DNA of 64,000 nt from Oscillatoriales cyanobacterium M59_W2019_021 (GCA_015295945.1 DVED01000049.1:1-64000); one strand, 5' to 3'. Positions 17,427-26,246 are shown, counted from the stretch's first letter. The notes: generated by a model from the letters alone, not told the origin. Program-made: numbers and translations.

Positions 17427-18062
17427 TTACTGAGGATTGAGGGGAACGTCCAACGGTTGACCCGATCGGTCGTACACTAGGATATCCCACTGACCGTTAG
17501 CGCTCGATTCAAAAGCGATCGTGTTGCCATCAGCGCTGAGGGTGGGGTTGCGTACTTCGGCGGGAAGATCTGCGGTTAAGTTTCGCAGTTGGCGGGTTTG
17601 GCGATCGTAAAAATAGATACCGGATTTTCCCTGACGAATGGCAGCAAAGACGATATACCGTCCGTCGGCAGATACATCCGGGTCGCTGGCAATGGAGTCG
17701 ATGGCGTTTAACCCCGGTATATCCACCAGATGCCGAGTTTGGAAATCGTAGAGATAGATATTTTGTCGCTGTTGCCGTTCGGAAACGAAAGCGATGTACT
17801 GACCCGCAATTTCCGGCGCCACCTCCGCCGCCAGACTGTTCAAGCTGCGTCCGCCGGGATCGAAAGGAACGTTCAGCAGTCCGGGATTGCCCCCACAACC
17901 GCTCAAGAGGAGAAGGCAGAGGACAGAGGCTAGGGTAAAGACGGGCGAAGCCTTTGCAGGTTTGTTGTCGGTTCGGACGGGAGATAGTCGAGCAAAGGCT
18001 TCGCCCCTACTCACATTCCAATGGGGAATCCAACGCAGGATACGCACCAAGATTGCCAACAC
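17427..18062 (-). CDS. TolB-like beta-propeller lipoprotein, leader interrupted by a palindromic element
   Basis: This 211-residue protein has a lipobox LLLLSGCGG and three PD40/TolB-type propeller repeats (GQYIAFVSERQQRQNIYLYD, DGRYIVFAAIRQGKSGIYFYD, DGNTIAFESSANGQWDILVYD). It is a likely outer- or inner-membrane lipoprotein. The GTG start at 18062 lies 3 nt after the stop of the upstream paralog, so translation is probably coupled. The leader is odd: between a short basic/hydrophobic start (LAILVRILRWIPHW) and the lipobox helix, about 22 residues are encoded by a 64-bp fold-back repeat (17943-18006). Whether export still works is uncertain. Confidence 0.75.
   Translation of the reverse strand: MLAILVRILRWIPHWNVSRGEAFARLSPVRTDNKPAKASPVFTLASVLCLLLLSGCGGNPGLLNVPFDPGGRSLNSLAAEVAPEIAGQYIAFVSERQQRQNIYLYDFQTRHLVDIPGLNAIDSIASDPDVSADGRYIVFAAIRQGKSGIYFYDRQTRQLRNLTADLPAEVRNPTLSADGNTIAFESSANGQWDILVYDRSGQPLDVPLNPQ
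17943..18006. repeat. Fold-back (MITE-like) repeat inside a lipoprotein leader
   Basis: Perfect 15-bp inverted repeats, GGGCGAAGCCTTTGC (17943-17957) and its complement (17992-18006), flank a 34-bp centre. A relative with the same GGGCGAAGC terminus lies at 18661-18719. The element is read through in frame by the lipoprotein gene. Confidence 0.75.
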
Positions 18063-18065
18063 GAT

Positions 18066-18602
18066 CTAATCCTCCTGACGATCGATCTCGATCCGGGAAC
18101 CGCGATCGAGAATGGCAATATCTAACTGACCGTTCTCTCCGGTTTCAAAGGCAATGTATCGACCGTCTTCGCTGAGGCTGGGGTGTCCGATCCAACCGCG
18201 ATATCCCCAGTTCAAGACTTGCGTTTGTCCGACGAGGCGATCGTACAGCTTGAGGGTTCGGCGATCTCCATCTTCTGCTAAATACGCGAGGTAGCGCCCC
18301 GTATAGCTGAGGCTGGGAGATTGGGCGATCGTTCCTCGCAAATCCAGTCCCGGTAACGCCACAAATTGCCGTTCTTGGAGATCGTACATCAAAATGCGCC
18401 GCCGACCGTCCCGGTGGGAAAGATACGCCAAAAAGCGACCGTTTCCGCTTAAGGAGGGTTGCTCCTCTGCATAATAACTATTGAGTGCCAGGGGATTGGG
18501 AGGTAACTCCTCTGTCCCGCAGGCACTCAATAAAATGATGCTAACTAGACCCATTGCCCATCGCAGGCAATGACGAATGAAAGAAGGCAATCTCTCAACC
18601 AT
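18066..18602 (-). CDS. TolB-like beta-propeller lipoprotein (paralog)
   Basis: A 178-residue protein with an N-terminal membrane segment and lipobox ILLSACG, followed by three PD40-type repeats (NGRFLAYLSHRDGRRRILMYD, TGRYLAYLAEDGDRRTLKLYD, DGRYIAFETGENGQLDIAILD). Three blades cannot close a propeller alone, so it may pair with the downstream paralog that also has three (inference). It is the first gene of the two-gene unit and keeps an intact leader, unlike its neighbour. Confidence 0.8.
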   Translation of the reverse strand: MVERLPSFIRHCLRWAMGLVSIILLSACGTEELPPNPLALNSYYAEEQPSLSGNGRFLAYLSHRDGRRRILMYDLQERQFVALPGLDLRGTIAQSPSLSYTGRYLAYLAEDGDRRTLKLYDRLVGQTQVLNWGYRGWIGHPSLSEDGRYIAFETGENGQLDIAILDRGSRIEIDRQED

Positions 18603-18660
18603 TCCACACTCGGATAACAGATCCCCAAAGGTTCAGAAAAATTGGGTTTCTTAGCAAAGA

Positions 18661-18789
18661 GGGCGAAGCATTTGGACTACAGATCCTGGATTTTACCAAG
18701 AATTGACCGTCCAAATGCTAAGTGCTTGTCGCGCTGGCTGCGCCTACGCTCCTACAACTAGATGGTGCGTTTCGTACCTCAACACACCC
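18661..18789. repeat. Fold-back repeat and dispersed GGTGCGTTTCGTACC repeat
   Basis: Perfect 11-bp inverted repeats AGCATTTGGAC (18667-18677) and GTCCAAATGCT (18709-18719) lie behind a GGGCGAAGC terminus shared with the element at 17943. From 18764 follows the dispersed motif GGTGCGTTTCGTACCTCAAC, which recurs at 37606, 53526 and 53575. Both lie between convergent or tail-to-head genes and code for nothing. Confidence 0.6.
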
Positions 18790-18802
18790 GATCCACGAAC
18801 CA

Positions 18803-19777
18803 CTAATAATCAAAATCGGAGCGGTTGTCTTCCTCTTCGGAATAGTTCGGCGATCGATCGGTTTCGTAGTCTAACGGCGGCGCTTTCACGTCGAAATCCG
18901 GTTTGGATTTGGGTCGCGATCCTCGCGGCGGACGGGAATTTTCCGAACGGCTGCTGGGGAAATCAGCGTCGATATCGTTCCCCGCATCCGAGGATTGCGG
19001 CGGACGGTAATCGAAATAATCGACGGGAGTGGCATCGATGGGGGGAGTATTGTTCGATCGCTCTGCGGAAGCGTCACTCGGATAGGAACGCCGGGATTTG
19101 GGAGTGGGTCGCGAAGAACTCCGAGACGAACGGGACGACCCGGAAGAAGTCGATCGATCGCGGCGGTAGGGATCTTCGGTTCGCGACGATCCCGCATCGG
19201 TTGTGAAGTTATCGTCCCAATCATCGTAGCGCGTTGGCGGGCGATCATCCCGACGGGGACGGCGCGTGGGTTTGGGAGTCGATCGAGAACTGCTCGAACG
19301 GCGACTGGAGGGACGGCGTGACTCGTCCTCGTAGGCATCTCGGGTGGGACGACGACTTTCGCGAGTTCCGGGAATGCGGCGCGTGGGAGGATACGGTTCT
19401 ACGGGTTCGAGTTCCTCCAGTTCCGCTTCGTAGCTGTCTTCGTAAGTGCGGTATGACGAACTGACGGGACGGTCTTCATCGACAATCGGCGTGCTGCGTT
19501 TGGCTTGTTGGGTGACGATTCCCCGCAGGCGAATGCTGTCGTAGGCAAAGAAAATTGCCGACCCCGCCAAGAGAAACTGACCGAACTGCAAAATCGGATC
19601 TTGCCGCCAGCCGTTGAAAAAGAGGATGCCGCCGCAGACCAAAGCCACGGCAGAAAAGAAAATATCGTGGTCGCGCGCTAAATTGGGACGCAGCGATCGC
19701 AAGGCGTACAACCCGACACCCGCCACCACTAAACAAATCCCAACAAAGCTGCTCCAGCCTAAGCCTACGTTTACCAT
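18803..19777 (-). CDS. Ycf66 family membrane protein
   Basis: The first ~85 residues carry three hydrophobic segments (FVGICLVVAGVGLYAL, FFSAVALVCGGILFF, FGQFLLAGSAIFFAY) and match the Ycf66 family, found in cyanobacteria and some plastids. The remaining ~235 residues form a low-complexity Ser/Arg/Asp/Pro-rich tail (many RRSSSSRS-like stretches), which is very likely disordered. Function of the family is unknown. ATG start with the first membrane helix close behind. It is 324 residues long, longer than the conserved domain because of the tail. Confidence 0.85.
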   Translation of the reverse strand: MVNVGLGWSSFVGICLVVAGVGLYALRSLRPNLARDHDIFFSAVALVCGGILFFNGWRQDPILQFGQFLLAGSAIFFAYDSIRLRGIVTQQAKRSTPIVDEDRPVSSSYRTYEDSYEAELEELEPVEPYPPTRRIPGTRESRRPTRDAYEDESRRPSSRRSSSSRSTPKPTRRPRRDDRPPTRYDDWDDNFTTDAGSSRTEDPYRRDRSTSSGSSRSSRSSSRPTPKSRRSYPSDASAERSNNTPPIDATPVDYFDYRPPQSSDAGNDIDADFPSSRSENSRPPRGSRPKSKPDFDVKAPPLDYETDRSPNYSEEEDNRSDFDY

Positions 19778-19904
19778 GAGCGTTTGTTATTTCCAGCGAT
19801 CGGTTCTATCTTAGCGAGTTACCGAGCAAAGATCCATGGAGGGGACGCTGTCTCGAGCGCAGGGAGTAGAGGTAAGGGGGGACACGGAGACACGGGGATT
19901 AGTG

Positions 19905-19965
19905 AATACGAAAGCGCAATTACAAACCCCAAACCCCAAACCCCGAATGACAAATGATAGAATTT
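19905..19965. repeat. (AACCCCA)n repeat tract
   Basis: Three AACCCCA units and an ATGACAA unit precede the Uma2 gene. It is the same heptamer family as elsewhere in the window. Confidence 0.6.
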
Positions 19966-19990
19966 AATTCATTGCGAAAATAGTTTTCCC

Positions 19991-20575
19991 ATGACGACGA
20001 TCGCCGCTAAACGATTTACCATCGACGAATACCATCGCCTCATCGATTTGGGATTCTTTGCCGAAGACGATCGTATCGAATTAATTCGCGGAGAACTCAT
20101 CCCTATGGTTTCTAAAAGTGCGGCTCATTCGGTTTGCAATACTCGCTTAGGGCGAAAACTCTTGATTTTATTGGGAGATCGGGCAATCTGCCGGATACAG
20201 GAACCGATTTTGCTGCCGTCTGATAGCGAACCCGAACCTGATGTGGCGATCGTCCGCAATTGCGACGATGACTACCTATCCGGACATCCCACCCCAGAAG
20301 ATATCCTTTTAGTTATTGAAGTTTCCAACCGCACCCTGGCTTTCGATCGCGAAGTAAAGTTATCGGTGTATGCCGAAGCAGGAATTGGCGATTATTGGAT
20401 CTTTAATTTAGTTGATCGGGTTTTGGAATGCTACAGCCAACCCTATCGAGGCGATCGCGGTCAATTTAGCTACCGAAAAACTCTGATTTTTCTCCCCGAC
20501 GAATCGGTCAATTTGCCTCATTTTTCCGATTTGGATCTCGATTTATCGGCTATTTTTCCAGAGGTTGTGTCTTAA
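19991..20575 (+). CDS. Uma2 family (DUF820) putative restriction-fold endonuclease
   Basis: The 194-residue protein has the Uma2 pattern: FTIDEYHRLIDLGFFAEDDRIELIRGELIPM at the start, LLPSDSEPEPDVAIVR with the conserved PDxxxV, DILLVIEVSNRTLAFDREVKLSVYAEAGIGDYWIFNL with the E-x-S...K core. These residues form a PD-(D/E)XK nuclease-like active site. The family is greatly expanded in cyanobacteria, and its physiological role is not established. Its stop codon overlaps by 4 bp the stop of the convergent ABC permease gene. Confidence 0.85.
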   Translation: MTTIAAKRFTIDEYHRLIDLGFFAEDDRIELIRGELIPMVSKSAAHSVCNTRLGRKLLILLGDRAICRIQEPILLPSDSEPEPDVAIVRNCDDDYLSGHPTPEDILLVIEVSNRTLAFDREVKLSVYAEAGIGDYWIFNLVDRVLECYSQPYRGDRGQFSYRKTLIFLPDESVNLPHFSDLDLDLSAIFPEVVS

Positions 20576-21543
20576 CGATCGCCGTAGCGAACGCGCGGAT
20601 CTAAGACACTGTAAATTAGATCGGCAAGCAAGTTAAAAACAACGATTAAAATGGCATAGACGATCGTAATTCCCATCACCACGGGGGTATCGCTGCGGTA
20701 GATGGAATCCACTAGCAGGGAACCGATCCCCGGCACGCGAAATACCTGTTCGGTGACTAACGCTCCGGTAAACACCGTGGGAATATCCAACGCCACCAGC
20801 GTCACCACGGGAATGGCGGCATTGCGCAAGACGTGGCGAACGATGACGGCGATTTCGGAGAGACCTTTGGCATAGGCGGTGCGAACGTAGGGGCGATCGA
20901 GTCGATCTAAAATGGAAGAGCGGACAAATCGTACCAGCAGTGCCGATTGATAGAGTCCCAAGACGCAAACGGGCATGATGGATTGTTTGACCTGTTCGAC
21001 GAGGGTTGACCCATTCGTCACTTGGAGGGTGCTGTTGTAGATGGAGGGAAACCACTGCAAGCGAGCGCTAAAGACGATAATAAACAACAGTCCGGTAAAA
21101 AACGTCGGCAGGGAAAACCAGAAAAAGGCAAAAGTGGTGGCAAGGCGATCGAACACCGAGTAGCGTTTGAGTGCCGAGATCGTCCCTAGGGGGAGTGCCA
21201 GAGAGACGGCGAACAAATACGCCGAACCCACCACCCACAGAGTCGTCGGCAAGCGTTGCAGCAGCAGTTGGCTGACGGGGGTGCGACTGACGAAAGAGTA
21301 GCCCAAATCGCCTCGCAAAAAGGCGATCGCCCATTTAAAATAGCGAATATAAATCGGCTGGTCTAACCCCAGCGATCGCCGCAAGTTTTCGCGGACTTCG
21401 GCAGTAATCGCCGGATTAGTTGCCAACTCTCCCAGAGGATCGCCGGGTGCGAGGGCTAAAATTGTAAAAACGACGAGACTAATCGCTATCAGGGTGGGAA
21501 TTGAGATGGCAACTCGTCGCCAGAAATATCGCAGCATTACCAA
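20572..21543 (-). CDS. ABC transporter permease, DppB/OppB type
   Basis: A 323-residue membrane protein with the N-terminal helix RVAISIPTLIAISLVVFTIL, the GDPLGELA segment, and a BPD_transp_1 domain with five further helices, all typical of the first permease of peptide/nickel-type importers. The EAA-like loop is near SEIAVIVRHVLRNAAIPVVTLVALDIP. It brings peptide- or oligosaccharide-type solutes through the inner membrane together with a second permease, ATPases and a binding protein. None of those is next to it, so it is an orphan gene, as is common in cyanobacteria. Confidence 0.9.
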   Translation of the reverse strand: MVMLRYFWRRVAISIPTLIAISLVVFTILALAPGDPLGELATNPAITAEVRENLRRSLGLDQPIYIRYFKWAIAFLRGDLGYSFVSRTPVSQLLLQRLPTTLWVVGSAYLFAVSLALPLGTISALKRYSVFDRLATTFAFFWFSLPTFFTGLLFIIVFSARLQWFPSIYNSTLQVTNGSTLVEQVKQSIMPVCVLGLYQSALLVRFVRSSILDRLDRPYVRTAYAKGLSEIAVIVRHVLRNAAIPVVTLVALDIPTVFTGALVTEQVFRVPGIGSLLVDSIYRSDTPVVMGITIVYAILIVVFNLLADLIYSVLDPRVRYGDR

Positions 21544-21909
21544 TTTGAATTTGAGGCTTGACGTTCGGGACGATTTCCGGTAGGTTGTCCCCTATCATCG
21601 GGGGCGTCGCTAACGAAAATCGGGACTTAAGATAGACCGATCAAATTTGAGTTATCGCCGATGGAGATCGCGGGATCGCCCGTCGATCGAGGACAGAAAA
21701 CCGGACTTTTCGCCCATTCCCGTCGGGCTGGAGAGCGTCCTCCATGGGGATAAATAACTCGGTTGACGATCGCCCATTATCCAACGCTCGATCGTCGGTC
21801 AATTGTTAAAATTTGCTGATGTTCGGACTTGGGTTGTACGGACAATCGCTTCAACTTTTCCCCGTTGGGTTCGATCGTTTTTACTCTCATTCTCTCATCT
21901 CATCCAGTT
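21544..21909. other. Divergent intergenic region
   Basis: I see no gene here. It contains the promoters for the permease (minus) and the sugar phosphorylase (plus). An imperfect dyad TTGACGATCG...CGATCGTC at about 21762-21798 is notable but partly HIP1-like sequence, so I do not call a site. In-frame open sequence before 21910 is unlikely to be translated. Confidence 0.4.
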
Positions 21910-23664
21910 ATGACAGCCACTCAATCTATCGATCGATTTAACCATTTTGCCTTACGAGTGAAGCCCCTGCTAGAGGCGATTTACGATCGCCCGACGGTTG
22001 ACAGTTTGCTCGATCGGTTGTTTGCCTTGGTGCGCGATCGGTTTGCCGAGTCCGTGGAAGAAAACCCGCACAAATGGAGCGAAAACAATACGATCGTCAT
22101 TACCTACGGGGATAGCGTCTATAACCCCAATGGGGAAAAACCCCTAGTGACTTTGGGTCGCTTTCTCAAACAACACCTTCAAGATACAATAACGGGCGTT
22201 CACATTCTTCCCTTCTTTCCCTACAGTTCCGACGATGGCTTTGCCGTCATCGACTATCGATCAGTCAACCCCGAATTAGGGGATTGGGAAGAGATCGAGG
22301 CGATCGCCCGCGATTTCGAGTTAATGGTCGATGTCGTCCTCAATCACGCCTCCAGCCACAGCGAATGGTTCGTACAGTTTAAAGCAGGACGCTCCCCCGG
22401 ATGCGACTATTTTATCGAAGTCGATCCCGCCACCGACGTTTCCGCCGTCGTCCGTCCCCGCAGTACCCCGTTACTCGTTCCCGTGACCACCGTCAACGGC
22501 GAAAAGCACGTTTGGGCAACCTTTAGCGACGATCAAATCGATCTCAATTTTGCTAACCCCGACGTGCTGGTTGAATTTGTCGAAATTCTCTTCTTTTACT
22601 TAGATCGGGGGGCGAAGTATTTCCGACTGGATGCTGTCGGTTTTTTGTGGAAAGAAATCGGCACGCCTTGCATTCACCTTCCTCAAACTCATGCGGCAAT
22701 TAAATTGCTGAGGGAACTGTTGCAAATGGTCGATCCCGATGCCGCTTTGGTGACCGAAACCAACGTCCCCAACCGAGAAAATTTAAGTTACTTTGGAAAT
22801 CGTAACGAAGCTCATATTATCTATAACTTCAGCTTGCCGCCCTTACTGTTAAATGCCTTGATTCAAGGGCGTTCCGATCACCTAAAAACCTGGATGATGA
22901 GTATGCCACCCGCCCCGTTTGGCTGTGCTTACCTCAATTTTACGGCATCTCACGATGGGATCGGCTTGCGTCCGGCAGAAGGATTGCTCGCCCCCGACGA
23001 GTACGAAACGCTGTTAGCGACGATGCAGCAATTTGGGGGTAAAATTAGTATGAGGCGCCAGCCAGACGGCACCCAAAGCCCTTATGAAATCAATATTTCC
23101 CTATTTGATGCTCTCAAAGGAACGGCAAAAGGAGAAGATAAATGGCAAATTGATCGCTTTTTGTGTTCGCAAACCATTATGATGGCACTGGAGGGAATTC
23201 CCGCATTTTACATTCACAGTTTACTCGCCACTCACAATGACGAGGAGAATTTGAAAAAAACGGGAAGAAATCGATCGATCAACCGCCATCGATGGAATGA
23301 GGAACTGTTAGAACGCCAACTCGCCAATCCGAACTCTGCCCATGCGATCGTCTTAAAAGAACTGTGTCGGCGCATTCAAATTCGCCGCCGTCAAGCCGCT
23401 TTTCATCCCAATGCGACGCAGTATACCTTGCATCCCGGCAATAAATATTTGTTTGCATTTTGGCGGCAAAGTATGACCCGAGATCAGAGTATTTTTTGCA
23501 TCCACAATTTGAGCGATCGCACCCAACAATTGAGCTTATCCGATCTCAATTTGATCGGAATCGATCCCTGGTGCGATCTCCTAGGTGGCGAACTCATCGA
23601 AGATTTGTATGCAAAATTCACTCTAAAACCCTACCAATGTGCCTGGATTACTAACAAGTTTTAG
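21910..23664 (+). CDS. GH13_18 sugar phosphorylase, probably glucosylglycerate phosphorylase
   Basis: The 584-residue protein is a GH13 barrel of the sucrose phosphorylase type: YGDSVYNPNGEKPLVTLGRFL, ITGVHILPFFPYSSDDGFAVIDY, DVVLNHASSHSEWF, FRLDAVGF with nucleophile Asp241, VTETNVPN with acid/base Glu283 and FTASHDGIGL with Asp349. Such enzymes reversibly split an alpha-glucoside with phosphate to give glucose 1-phosphate. Subgroups use sucrose, glucosylglycerol or glucosylglycerate. The next gene, 98 bp downstream, resembles glucosyl-3-phosphoglycerate synthase, so glucosylglycerate is the likely substrate (inference). I chose the ATG at 21910 because the domain begins there. Confidence 0.85.
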   Translation: MTATQSIDRFNHFALRVKPLLEAIYDRPTVDSLLDRLFALVRDRFAESVEENPHKWSENNTIVITYGDSVYNPNGEKPLVTLGRFLKQHLQDTITGVHILPFFPYSSDDGFAVIDYRSVNPELGDWEEIEAIARDFELMVDVVLNHASSHSEWFVQFKAGRSPGCDYFIEVDPATDVSAVVRPRSTPLLVPVTTVNGEKHVWATFSDDQIDLNFANPDVLVEFVEILFFYLDRGAKYFRLDAVGFLWKEIGTPCIHLPQTHAAIKLLRELLQMVDPDAALVTETNVPNRENLSYFGNRNEAHIIYNFSLPPLLLNALIQGRSDHLKTWMMSMPPAPFGCAYLNFTASHDGIGLRPAEGLLAPDEYETLLATMQQFGGKISMRRQPDGTQSPYEINISLFDALKGTAKGEDKWQIDRFLCSQTIMMALEGIPAFYIHSLLATHNDEENLKKTGRNRSINRHRWNEELLERQLANPNSAHAIVLKELCRRIQIRRRQAAFHPNATQYTLHPGNKYLFAFWRQSMTRDQSIFCIHNLSDRTQQLSLSDLNLIGIDPWCDLLGGELIEDLYAKFTLKPYQCAWITNKF

Positions 23665-23762
23665 CGATCGACTTTTGTATCAATTCCCACACTTATCCCC
23701 TCGAGATCGCTTCATAATCAAGGAGTTATGAGGGAAATTCCGTAACCGATCCCAGAACTGAT

Positions 23763-25007
23763 ATGGATTACAAACAAGATCCCATTACCACGATTCACGA
23801 TTTGGGTTGTCCGATCGAATTGCTCGAAGAGCGATTGATGCAAATTCGCGATCGATCTGCCGGAGCCGTTCTCATTCCCGCTCTGTTCTCGGAACTGGAA
23901 AGACCGGCGCTGAGCCAGATTCGCGACCAGTTGCAACACTGCCCGTTCGTCAGCAGCGTAGTGGTGTGTCTGTATGCCGATACCTTCGAGGAATACGCTC
24001 GCGCCGTCAAATTTTTCGCTCCCCTGCCACAAACCACAGTAGTCATTTGGGAAAATGGCGATCGCATCCGAGGCATTTTGGAATACCTCAAAGAGCGCGG
24101 CTTGGATTTGGTGCGCCACAAAGGTAAAGGCAAAGCTGTCTGGCTGGGTTTGGGCGTAGCGTCCCTGCTTGCCGATGCCATCGCCCTGCACGACGCGGAT
24201 ATCGTCACCTACGATCGCTCCTATCCCCTCAAACTGTTGTATCCCCTCATGGAGCAAGAATTCGGGATTTCCTTCAACAAAGCCTATTACGCCCGCATCG
24301 GCAGCCATACCCGCCAACTGAACGGACGAGTGTGTCGGCTATTCGTCACGCCGCTGCTGATGGCGTTGGCGGAACTGTTCGGCGATCGCCACTATCTGCG
24401 CTACCTTAACGCCTTTCGCTATCCCCTTTCCGGCGAATTTGCCCTAACCAACGATCTTGCCCTCAACACTCGCATTCCCGGCGATTGGGGCTTAGAAATC
24501 GGGATGCTGGCAGAAGTGTATCGCAATATTTCCCCCAAGCGCATTGCTCAAGTCGATTTGGGCATTTTCGACCACAAACATCAATCCGTCGGCAATACCT
24601 GCGATGAAGGCTTACAGAAAATGTGCCGGGATATCCTCAGTTCGATTTTGCGAACGCTGACGGAAACCGAATCGGTGGTGGTGACGGCGGATGTCATCCA
24701 AGCCTTGCGCGTCAAATTTCGCCGCAAAGCTCAAGACTACACCCGCCAATATTTCGTCGATGCCGCGTTTAATAACCTGCGCTACGATCGCCACCAAGAA
24801 GAAGTGATGGCAGAAATCTTCGAGCAAGCGATCGTCGATGCGGGTGGGCGCTATCTGCGAGATCCCGCCGGAACGCAAATTCCCGACTGGACGCGGGCGC
24901 TTGCCGTCATCCCCGATTTGCGCGAACAAATCCAAGTTGCTGCCCTTGCCGACGCCAGAGAGGCGTTGGATCGTTCGTTTTGCGGATCTTTGACGATCGC
25001 CTCTTAG
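23763..25007 (+). CDS. Glucosyl-3-phosphoglycerate synthase-like glycosyltransferase (GT81/GT2-like)
   Basis: The 414-residue protein has a GT-A fold: VLIPALFSELERPALSQI, VVVCLYADTFEEYARA, KGKGKAVWLGLGVASL and the metal-binding HDADIVTYD with Asp144 and Asp146. The C-terminal half contains FRYPLSGEFAL and DWGLEIGMLAEVYRN, as in GpgS. That enzyme joins glucose from a nucleotide donor to 3-phosphoglycerate, giving the precursor of the compatible solute glucosylglycerate. The upstream phosphorylase would recycle that solute. No GpgP phosphatase is adjacent. The pair is likely co-transcribed. The closest alternative is mannosyl-3-phosphoglycerate synthase. Confidence 0.8.
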   Translation: MDYKQDPITTIHDLGCPIELLEERLMQIRDRSAGAVLIPALFSELERPALSQIRDQLQHCPFVSSVVVCLYADTFEEYARAVKFFAPLPQTTVVIWENGDRIRGILEYLKERGLDLVRHKGKGKAVWLGLGVASLLADAIALHDADIVTYDRSYPLKLLYPLMEQEFGISFNKAYYARIGSHTRQLNGRVCRLFVTPLLMALAELFGDRHYLRYLNAFRYPLSGEFALTNDLALNTRIPGDWGLEIGMLAEVYRNISPKRIAQVDLGIFDHKHQSVGNTCDEGLQKMCRDILSSILRTLTETESVVVTADVIQALRVKFRRKAQDYTRQYFVDAAFNNLRYDRHQEEVMAEIFEQAIVDAGGRYLRDPAGTQIPDWTRALAVIPDLREQIQVAALADAREALDRSFCGSLTIAS

Positions 25008-25254
25008 TTCGGGCAGGGGAAGCTGGGGGAGCTGGAGGAGAAAACAGTGACCCGTTACTACTCCCAAGCAACTAGCGACTAGCAATTACCAACCCCAAAC
25101 CCCAAATCTAAAATCTAAAATCCCAAACCTCAAACCCCAAGTACCCAGCCACTAGGGCGTGTTTTCCAAGAAGGATAAAAAGGGAACTCGGTGAGTCGAA
25201 AAGATACGATCGCCGATCGGAGTTGTACCGCCGACAAGAGAGCGGATAAGTTGG
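25008..25254. repeat. Repeat-filled spacer: (GGGGAGCT)n-like, (AACCCCA)n and related units
   Basis: After the synthase gene come GGGGGAGCTGGAGGAG units, ACTAGCGACTAGC units, AACCCCA and ATCTAAA units. Only the last ~80 bp before 25255 are unique sequence. I see no gene. Confidence 0.55.
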
Positions 25255-26175
25255 ATGATAATCTGTGACACTCCTACACCTCCGCGAAGCGCGATAGAGC
25301 GCACCCGCGAATTGCCAGCCGCGCTCGATCGTCTGAATCGGTCTCAGTTGCAATTGGTTCAAAGCGAGAAAATGTCGGCTTGGGGGAACTTAGTTGCGGG
25401 CGTCGCTCACGAAATTAACAATCCCGTTAGCTTTATCAGCGGCAACCTGCAACCTGCCGAAGATTACATTCGGGACTTATTCGGATTGCTCGATCTCTAC
25501 CCAAAAAAATATCCCGAACCCGATGCCGATATTGAGGATGAAATAGAAGCGATCGACCTCGACTACATCCGGGACGATTTACCCAAACTGCTGGTATCGA
25601 TGAAGGTTGGGGTCGATCACATCGGTCAAATTAGTACCTCGTTGCGAACTTTTTCGAGAACCGATAAAGAGTATAAAGTTTCTTTCAATTTACACGAAGG
25701 TTTGGAGAGTACGATTCTGATTCTCAAACACCGCCTGAAAGCCAACGAAAACCGTCCGGAGATCGAAGTTGTCACCCATGACGGCAACCTTCCCGAAGTG
25801 AACTGTTTTACCGGACAGTTGAATCAGGTCTTTATGAACATTTTGGCAAATGAGATCGATGCGTTAGACGAATCTAACGAAGGACGAAGTTTTGAGGAGA
25901 TTCGTGTTAATCCCAATCGCATTACGATTTTAACCGAGGCCATCGGCGAGCGCGTTGTCGTGCGCATTCGAGATAATGGCAAAGGGATGCCAGAAGCCGT
26001 CCGACAACAGATTTTCGATCGAGGATTTACCACCAAAGGCGTGGGCAAAGGCACGGGATTGGGTTTGGCGATCGCCCGACAGATTATCGCGGATAAACAC
26101 GGTGGCATCCTGGAAGTTTCCTCCACTCCTGGAGAAGGAACGGAATTTATGATCGCCCTCGCTCTCCAACCCTAA
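25255..26175 (+). CDS. Histidine kinase without a sensor domain, possibly truncated
   Basis: The 306-residue protein consists only of a coiled coil (LPAALDRLNRSQLQLVQ), the phosphoacceptor helix SEKMSAWGNLVAGVAHEINNPV with His52, and the ATPase domain (NILANEIDAL as N box, VRIRDNGKGM, FDRGFTTKGVGKGTGLGLAI). It closely parallels the C-terminal 290 residues of the multi-PAS kinase at 12935. The upstream sequence is repeat DNA, and the first ~18 residues (IICDTPTPPRSAIERTRE) look unnatural, so it may be the 3' part of a formerly longer kinase. The catalytic residues are intact, although the N box has Glu where Ala is usual. Confidence 0.8.
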   Translation: MIICDTPTPPRSAIERTRELPAALDRLNRSQLQLVQSEKMSAWGNLVAGVAHEINNPVSFISGNLQPAEDYIRDLFGLLDLYPKKYPEPDADIEDEIEAIDLDYIRDDLPKLLVSMKVGVDHIGQISTSLRTFSRTDKEYKVSFNLHEGLESTILILKHRLKANENRPEIEVVTHDGNLPEVNCFTGQLNQVFMNILANEIDALDESNEGRSFEEIRVNPNRITILTEAIGERVVVRIRDNGKGMPEAVRQQIFDRGFTTKGVGKGTGLGLAIARQIIADKHGGILEVSSTPGEGTEFMIALALQP

Positions 26176-26246
26176 AAAACCCGATCTCAATCCCCAAAAA
26201 TTGGTATCCTATCAAGAGAAGACTATTAAAACGGCGTGAGAAAAAA

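Noticed and set aside
18703-19206. Open frames on the plus strand opposite the Ycf66 tail
   Set aside because: They are Arg-rich translations of the low-complexity Ser/Arg tail of the minus-strand gene and overlap repeat DNA.
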